Origin: Halichondria panicea
Lineage: Eukaryota > Porifera > Demospongiae > Suberitida > Halichondriidae
DNA: 64,000 nucleotides
Reading direction: 5' to 3'
NCBI RefSeq assembly: GCF_963675165.1
Contig: NC_087381.1
Location: 2,356,001 to 2,420,000, forward strand
Below the pieces are notes generated by a model, which was given only the letters and a program-made list of their open reading frames with translations, was not told where the DNA came from and did no database searches. The translations under genes and the position numbers were made by a program. Of the stretch, positions 58,801 to 64,000 are shown one piece after another (within the stretch, counting starts at the first letter, position 1; every line of letters starts with the position of its first letter).

Positions 58801-60591
58801 ATGTATGTATATAGCTAGCTATATACCTCTCAAGGTATATATATAAAGAGTAATCTCACTTTGATTACCTGCTGTTTACGAACAATGTAATCTTGATTTA
58901 GTTGCAGTCCAAGTGAATGGCTCAGCACATCAGCTCGTTGATTAGAAGAGCAGCCGTAACGTCCATCCTCTGATTGTGATGATACCCACCAGTTGCTGTT
59001 TTGCTCACTAACCAATACAAACTCATGTTTGGGATACTTCACACTTTGCTTGAATGCCTGTATTCACAATGGGAAGGATCTATAGTTACCGGAGGAACTA
59101 ATCAGTATCATGATCTATATACTCAGGGCGATATTCACGACTACTATATTTGTACCTGACAAAGCAAGTGTCGAGTCATTTCCGAAGACATCACCAGTAT
59201 GAATATCCTTACATCAGAGTCCTGTATTTATTTATAAAGTCATGATTATGACAGTAATGAGCGCAGGAAAGATCTTACAAATATATCTTTGCCACAGCTC
59301 CCAATCACTTTCAGCGAGTCTCTTTGGAGATCAATAGTTGTGACAGAGAAGGTAATGTTCAGGTCCATAACTTCCTCCTTCAACTCTTTAATAATCTATA
59401 AATATCATGCATGCACATTATTTTAGCATTCTTCAGTGGTCAAAGCATTTAGCCCCCTCGATTATAAATTATTTTTCTATTTATTAGTATTAACGGCCGG
59501 TCCATACAAAATAGATTCATTCATATTTGTATACACTTCCTTTTGTATTAGCGAGGAAGCGCATGCGAAGGTGTATGGCTATAATTATAAGGAAAAGGGT
59601 CATACCACTAAACAACAGCTATATTATAGCCTCACGTTAATACTGCTGCTCATAGTTTCAACATACTGGTGTGTATTCTTGCTTGTTCTCCACCATGAGA
59701 GCCACTTTCGTCCATTCATAAGAGGCTATGATGCTAACAAGAGCAGGTACAAGCACTAACTTGGAGGGATGAGTTCTGAACACATTCAAATCTCTTGCAT
59801 CACTTTGTACAGTCTGAGAGCACAGTATCTGCACAACATAATTATTTGTGGTTCAATATCGTGCCCAGAGACTATAATAATGACAAGCAATAATGGAGAT
59901 TGTACAAAACTTTCGTTCGAGACACACAAATTAAGTTAATACAGGAAACCTATAGCTATATATAGTTGCCTCTATATAATTATTATATAATTGCATACAT
60001 GCATGGGCATGCATATAACAATTTCCATACCTCAGGGACATTAAAGTGATTGCCCACATAAGACGAAATAAGTGATGTGCTGGTGCAACCTGCAGTGATC
60101 AAGCCAAGTTTCTTACAGCTATCTGGTCTGCCATCCAGTTGTGTGAAGGCCTTGTCCACCAAGTCACTTCCAGAGCACTGCATTGAAATAATAATTGTCT
60201 CAGTCCCTGCATGTGCAGTCAACCTGCCACTAGAAGAGCAGCATGTATATAACTATATAATTATAACATATGTACTGCACTATACAGTTATATATACAGT
60301 TTACATTATATAAAGACATACACCAGAATAAGTCAGAGTGTAGTGAAGAGAATATCCACTCAAAATGTCTGAGCGATTATTGATGATGTCGAGAGACAAT
60401 CTCACAGCTGCAAGTACTGAGCTATTCTCAAGTGAACCTCCAACCAATAATCCAAAGTAAAGGGAACCAATGTCAGGATCAGGAGAAACTGTTGGATAAA
60501 CTGGTAAATCATTATTTTGCCCTTCAGTGCTTCCACCACAGATGAGAGTGAGAGTTACACACAGCAGCGAAAATAAACTTGAACTAAGCAT
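55804..60591 (-). CDS. GABABR-C: intact GABA-B-like class C receptor, 848 aa
   Basis: Sixteen exons (reverse strand): 60591-60324, 60206-60031, 59828-59667, 59395-59279, 59221-59156, 59057-58869, 58737-58629, 58583-58495, 58000-57832, 57773-57629, 57556-57430, 57373-57288, 57189-57012, 56954-56625, 56465-56292, 55965-55804; 2547 nt in frame. Order: signal peptide, Venus-flytrap domain (aa ~25-450), seven membrane spans (~455-735), a coiled coil (ELKARVKKLEQTI, ~780-793) and an acidic/basic tail ending HIGHRV. SPNLNYLIIIGC in TM2 and AKLWRIYYIF after TM3 are GABA-B hallmarks. The expected role is Gi/o-coupled sensing of GABA or a related metabolite, possibly as a dimer through the coiled coil. 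The intron after 57288 has a GC donor (CAG|GCAAGC). Introns hold diverged MITE-like sequence near 58200-58360, shared with the B copy. Confidence 0.88.
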
Positions 60592-60983
60592 AGTATTGTC
60601 AATAGAAACGAACAGCTATATATAGCCTATATAGATCTATCAGTCAAATCTCTGCTCACTTGTTAGCAGGCTGAAATGCTACAGTAAGTTCTGTCTCAAT
60701 GATATAATTATTGTGTGCAATCCATACAAACTTATACTAAATGCATGCGAGCACCTTGTTTTCCCTTGTGCGGGAAGTTACAATAAGCATCCAAATAACG
60801 ATCATCATAGTCTTAGATCTACCATAATTATATAGTTTGGGAATAACCATATCTATGTATAGTATCTATACTGTCAATTTGTAAGCAGATCAATAGATCT
60901 AACTCACATGCGCTCCATGTCCATGTGTGCATGGAGCGTAAGCTCAATTTAACACCTGACGGAAAACATACCAACCCCTCGTG

Positions 60984-61033
60984 TAGACTCGCCAGCCAGC
61001 CCTTCCTCGGGGAAGGGCTGGCTGGCGAGTCTA
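60984..61033. repeat. Perfect 50-bp GC-rich hairpin
   Basis: TAGACTCGCCAGCCAGCCCT and its complement are separated by only a few bases. It lies between the upstream flank of GABABR-C and the first exon of RTK3. No transcription-terminator role is expected in an animal genome; it may be a foldback remnant. Confidence 0.85.
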
Positions 61034-61089
61034 ACCCTCATGCACAGCCAGAGTCTCTTGGTTTGTGACACCTTCATACTGAATATTGT

Positions 61090-61162
61090 ATGAAACATAT
61101 TGCCAATGATGAGTTGTTTACTGTGGAAGTCATTGTCCTGAGCCTGGTTTGGGCTGTTGGAG
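61090..61162 (+). CDS. RTK3: candidate signal-peptide exon of a third SRCR-RTK
   Basis: This aligns with the first exon of RTK2 and shares its donor (GGAG|GTGAGT) and end phase. A 4-bp deletion puts the RTK2-equivalent ATG (61109) out of frame. An ATG at 61090 is in frame and gives MKHIANDELFTVEV followed by [10 protein letters not shown]. The hydrophobic core is shorter than in RTK2, so secretion may be weakened. The rest of the gene lies beyond the window. The following intron matches RTK2 intron 1 in blocks (61625, 62370, 62830). Confidence 0.6.
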
Positions 61163-61267
61163 GTGAGTTTTCTTAGCTAAAATTAATAGATAATAAAATT
61201 TGAGCCATAATAAAAGCTTGAGCTAACTTAGATCTATTATCTACAGCTATAGCAAATAGATAATTCT

Positions 61268-61622
61268 TCTACCGAGGTTTTGGCCAGTGTTGTCAATGTC
61301 TTGTTTCTGGTTTGGAAATCACCTTACCACTAGTGAGGGAGGGAGGTTATCATTATTCATTATTGTGACATCACTTCCTGTAAAACCCATTTCCTGTTAA
61401 TTAAAATAACCACACTGGATATACAATAAAACCACAAATATGAAAAAGGAAAATCTTACCTAATCTATGCTGCAATCTATGCTATTTATCATGTGACACA
61501 CCCACAAGTAGGTGTGGCTAATGAAAATAATGGAGTGATGTCATAATAATGAGTTTTTTTATGAGGCAGTGAAATTTGAGGAGGGAGGTAACCAGAAACA
61601 AGACATTGATTAACATTGGCCT
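61268..61622. mobile_element. ~355-bp MITE in intron 1 of RTK3
   Basis: Ends containing CAATGTCTTGTTTCTGGTT are inverted (left near 61288, right near 61600). The TTTACTATAAGCCATTTT that follows is the same as after the foldback element in RTK2, so different elements inserted in the same intron region of the two copies. Confidence 0.6.
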
Positions 61623-62359
61623 TTACTATAAGCCATTTTGGTATAGCTAGATCTATATATACTCTATCCGCAACACAAGCTATATAGTTCTATAGCTGTC
61701 TATACAGCAAATTAAGCCTTTATGTAATTAATTGGTACCATCTTGTATAATAATAGTACTCTTTATTTGATAGTGTGTATGAATATTATTTCTGCTAAGA
61801 AACTTAGCACGAGACACTAAGACTCCAAAGCGACAGCAGAAAGAGCTTGCCGCAAGTTCTTTCTGCCGAACTGCAAGCAAGGGATGTCAGATGCATGCCG
61901 CTTGGACCATGGAAACTCCTGAGCATCCGTATAGGAGACGACGTGCTGCTCCAAAACTATATGGTTGAACATAATAAATTATTATAGTCTCGCTCTTTTT
62001 GCAGTATGAATTAATTGTGCATTTCAGGGCCGTAGGAACGCCTTGAAGTGCGGGGAAGCCCATGTGACTCTGCAGGCAGTATAGAGGGGGGTATTACGGT
62101 TCTTGGATAGTTGCAGCTATAGACCTTGATATAGACTATGCCGGTGTCATAGGCGCGAGTGACTCCCCCAAATAATGACTCCTGGTCACTCTTACCTAGT
62201 CACCAGTGACCCCGGCCGGTCAGCAAGGTAAAATCACTTCAGAATAACATAACTGCTATCAAATATTCATAGCTGCTATCACTGTGTTACATAATCCAGC
62301 AAGACAAATCCTGACATAGACTTGAAACCCGACCTCCCGTCAGGGACGGTCGGGCCACG

Positions 62360-62646
62360 CCCAACTAGGTTTTCGCGATTGTGCAAATAATGCTGTCTCA
62401 ACAATAATTTCTTGCTAATTCTGGGTGTGACTCTATTCTGGGAGATTATTTTCCATTTACTAAAGCTGATTGGGTCTAGAAAGCTGCTCGTTATACGAAG
62501 TACGTGTGGCTGTTCTTGAGAAATTGCTTTACATTGAAGCTATAAAATTGTATAGTTTCAATCCGGACATGTGCTCTTGGGCCGTTATATAATTATAGCG
62601 TGTGGTTGCCCTTTGAAAGTGGTCGTTAATGGAGGTTCCACTGTAT
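62360..62646 (-). mobile_element. MITE-A, partial, in RTK3 intron 1
   Basis: Matches the reverse of MITE-A from its middle to the terminus GGAGGTTCCACTGTA at 62630-62645. It corresponds to the fragments at 1-130 and 32830-32975. Confidence 0.7.
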
Positions 62647-63290
62647 TGACTAATAGTGGTGCAATGCCTCGACAGCGATCACGCCCGAAGGCGGAGAATT
62701 ATTGATAGGTATGCATGGTGAGTACGAATTTGAAACGAACAACCGTTTAAAATAGGTGATTCAGAGCCAGATTAATGCTACCATAAGGGTGGGAAGGGAA
62801 TTAAAGGAAGACTTGCAGCTGAGAACTGATCGACTACCGTAGAAACTGGATTAATAGCGCTTACTCGACTATAAGCGTATCTTTATTTTCAACGCATGGT
62901 CAACTGCAGGTTTTTTGTACTCGAATTGAAGCGCTTTTCCAATTATGCGAAGGTTAGAATTGATTCAGCTAATTTTGTTTATCTCTAAACTAGCTAACTT
63001 GTACAGTGTATGGCAGCTATACAGCTGGTGATATCCATCTGAAAAGACTCTCTGGGCATGCTGTTACCTTGTCGATCTGATCGTGCTGAGATAATGATGA
63101 GGTCCTTTTGTTCCAGTTCCTGGTCAATATGAATGTTTATAATATGAATTTTTATGTTGTGAAATGAACTGTAAAATGAATTGTAACATAATAGTATGAT
63201 AATAGATCCAGTTAGGGTCCAATCAAACTAATCATAGCTCTTATACTGCAACTAATAATTATAAAATTAATTTTCAAAATCCCTTTTTGA

Positions 63291-63461
63291 CTACACTCGA
63301 TGACCAATATGAAATGTGGAGCCATCATCTGCCCAGCTCACTTCCAGCGTCCCTTCCAACTCGTCAAATGACATGTCCTCAGAGTGTTCCTCACCGTGGT
63401 CATGACGACAGAAAGTGGTAGTCACGTTGCGATTCTTGTCAGATCTCTCCCTCTGACGCTT
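63291..63461 (-). CDS. GABABR-D: terminal exon of a fourth GABA-B-like receptor
   Basis: Reverse-strand exon of 171 nt with an acceptor before 63461 (TTACAG) and a stop at 63291. It encodes 56 residues, starting KRQRERSDKNRN and ending FHIGHRV, almost the same as the last exon of GABABR-C but with three extra residues (MSF region). The donor side and upstream exons lie to the right of the window. It sits on the opposite strand inside intron 1 of RTK3. Confidence 0.75.
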   Translation of the reverse strand, partial: KRQRERSDKNRNVTTTFCRHDHGEEHSEDMSFDELEGTLEVSWADDGSTFHIGHRV

Positions 63462-63551
63462 CTGTAAGCATGGGAAAAATAAATGTCATCATTCAGTATA
63501 ATTATAGCAAACAGTAAAACAAATCATTAAGTGTATTCATGATGCATATAC

Positions 63552-63966
63552 AGTAGACGCTCGCTATTCCGGCTCTCCGAAGTACGGCCACCTCGATATA
63601 CCGGCCATTTGGCTTGGCACGGAATGCTAGCTATAATTATGTTTACTGCACAAAACCTACCCTGAAGTACGGCCACTCGCTATTCCGTAACCCAGTGCTG
63701 GCTGTCCCAAACAAGGTTTTCAATGTACGTATATTACGGCCGGATATGATGTTTTGGGTGTGGTTTAGCAAAAAAAATTGGTTAAATAGAGAACAGAATG
63801 ATTCATTATCCTACATTATCCTCGAGACAAGAACCGCAAAAGTAGTCATTAGATTCGAGGTAAGGTCGTTTTTAAGCCGCGGCTATTTCCTGAGCTGCAG
63901 CCACCTCGCTATTCCGGCCAAGCTGCATGGTCCCAAGGGTGACCGGATTAACGAGAGTCTACTGTA
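63552..63966 (-). mobile_element. Pogo/Tc1-like non-autonomous element, 415 bp
   Basis: The ends ACAGTAGACGCTCGCTATTC and TAACGAGAGTCTACTGTAG are inverted. It is the most complete member of the family seen at 26757-27040 and 14235-14890. Non-coding; it lies in the intron before the GABABR-D exon. Confidence 0.75.
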
Positions 63967-64000
63967 GTTCAATATAGGTGAGAGATAAAAAAATTATTTC

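Noticed and set aside
60984..61033. GC-rich hairpin as a bacterial-type terminator or sign of contamination
   Set aside because: The surrounding genes are intron-rich animal genes, and similar hairpins occur inside transposons here.

Overview
The window is animal nuclear DNA. It is AT-rich, with short GT-AG introns, small exons in defined phases, many non-autonomous transposons and frequent GCATGCATGC-type runs. The gene content suggests a demosponge, possibly Amphimedon queenslandica: SRCR-ectodomain receptor tyrosine kinases, expanded GABA-B-like class C receptors, and a membrane collagen with a C-terminal domain known from sponges and cnidarians. The species is inferred from remembered family content; no search was run. 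All gene models were assembled by hand from splice sites, reading phase and comparison between the paralogues inside the window.

Layout. RTK1 (+, about 3.5-15.5 kb) has four SRCR domains, one membrane span and a tyrosine kinase; its signal-peptide exon lies left of the window. RTK2 (+, 30.9-45.1 kb) is a complete tandem paralogue: 20 exons, 2826 coding nt, 941 aa. A third paralogue, RTK3, begins with a signal-peptide-like exon at about 61.1 kb and runs off the right edge. The repeat period is about 30 kb. Between the kinases lie GABA-B-like receptors: GABABR-A (+, 21.4-26.4 kb, with a 1-nt frameshift and no terminal exon), GABABR-B (-, 49.2-52.5 kb, a truncated pseudogene), GABABR-C (-, 55.8-60.6 kb, intact, 848 aa) and the last exon of GABABR-D (-, 63.3-63.5 kb). 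A Bax-inhibitor-1 (TMBIM6-like) gene without a visible 5' end lies at 52.9-55.1 kb (+), and an inverted copy of its last two exons lies at 27.8-28.3 kb (-). A type II membrane collagen gene is at 46.7-48.2 kb (-).

Rearrangement history. The module 20.9-28.4 kb (GABABR-A plus the BI-1 tail) is an inverted duplicate of 54.5-60.9 kb (BI-1 tail plus GABABR-C). RTK1 and RTK2 are direct tandem copies. Their kinase halves, introns included, are nearly identical, while the SRCR halves have clearly diverged, which suggests recent gene conversion. Because the copies can be aligned, many mobile elements have a filled site and an empty site within the window. These include TA-target MITEs, a Mutator-like family with 9-bp target duplications, and insertions unique to one copy. 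A foldback element at 31.0-31.9 kb carries two opposed minisatellite arrays, and there are relics of a THAP-domain gene and of a non-LTR retrotransposon.

How the genes may work together (inference). The locus groups two classes of cell-surface receptor, SRCR-RTKs and class C GPCRs, and both are being duplicated, converted and broken. That is the pattern expected of a fast-evolving environmental-sensing or self/non-self recognition locus, but nothing in the sequence proves a shared pathway.
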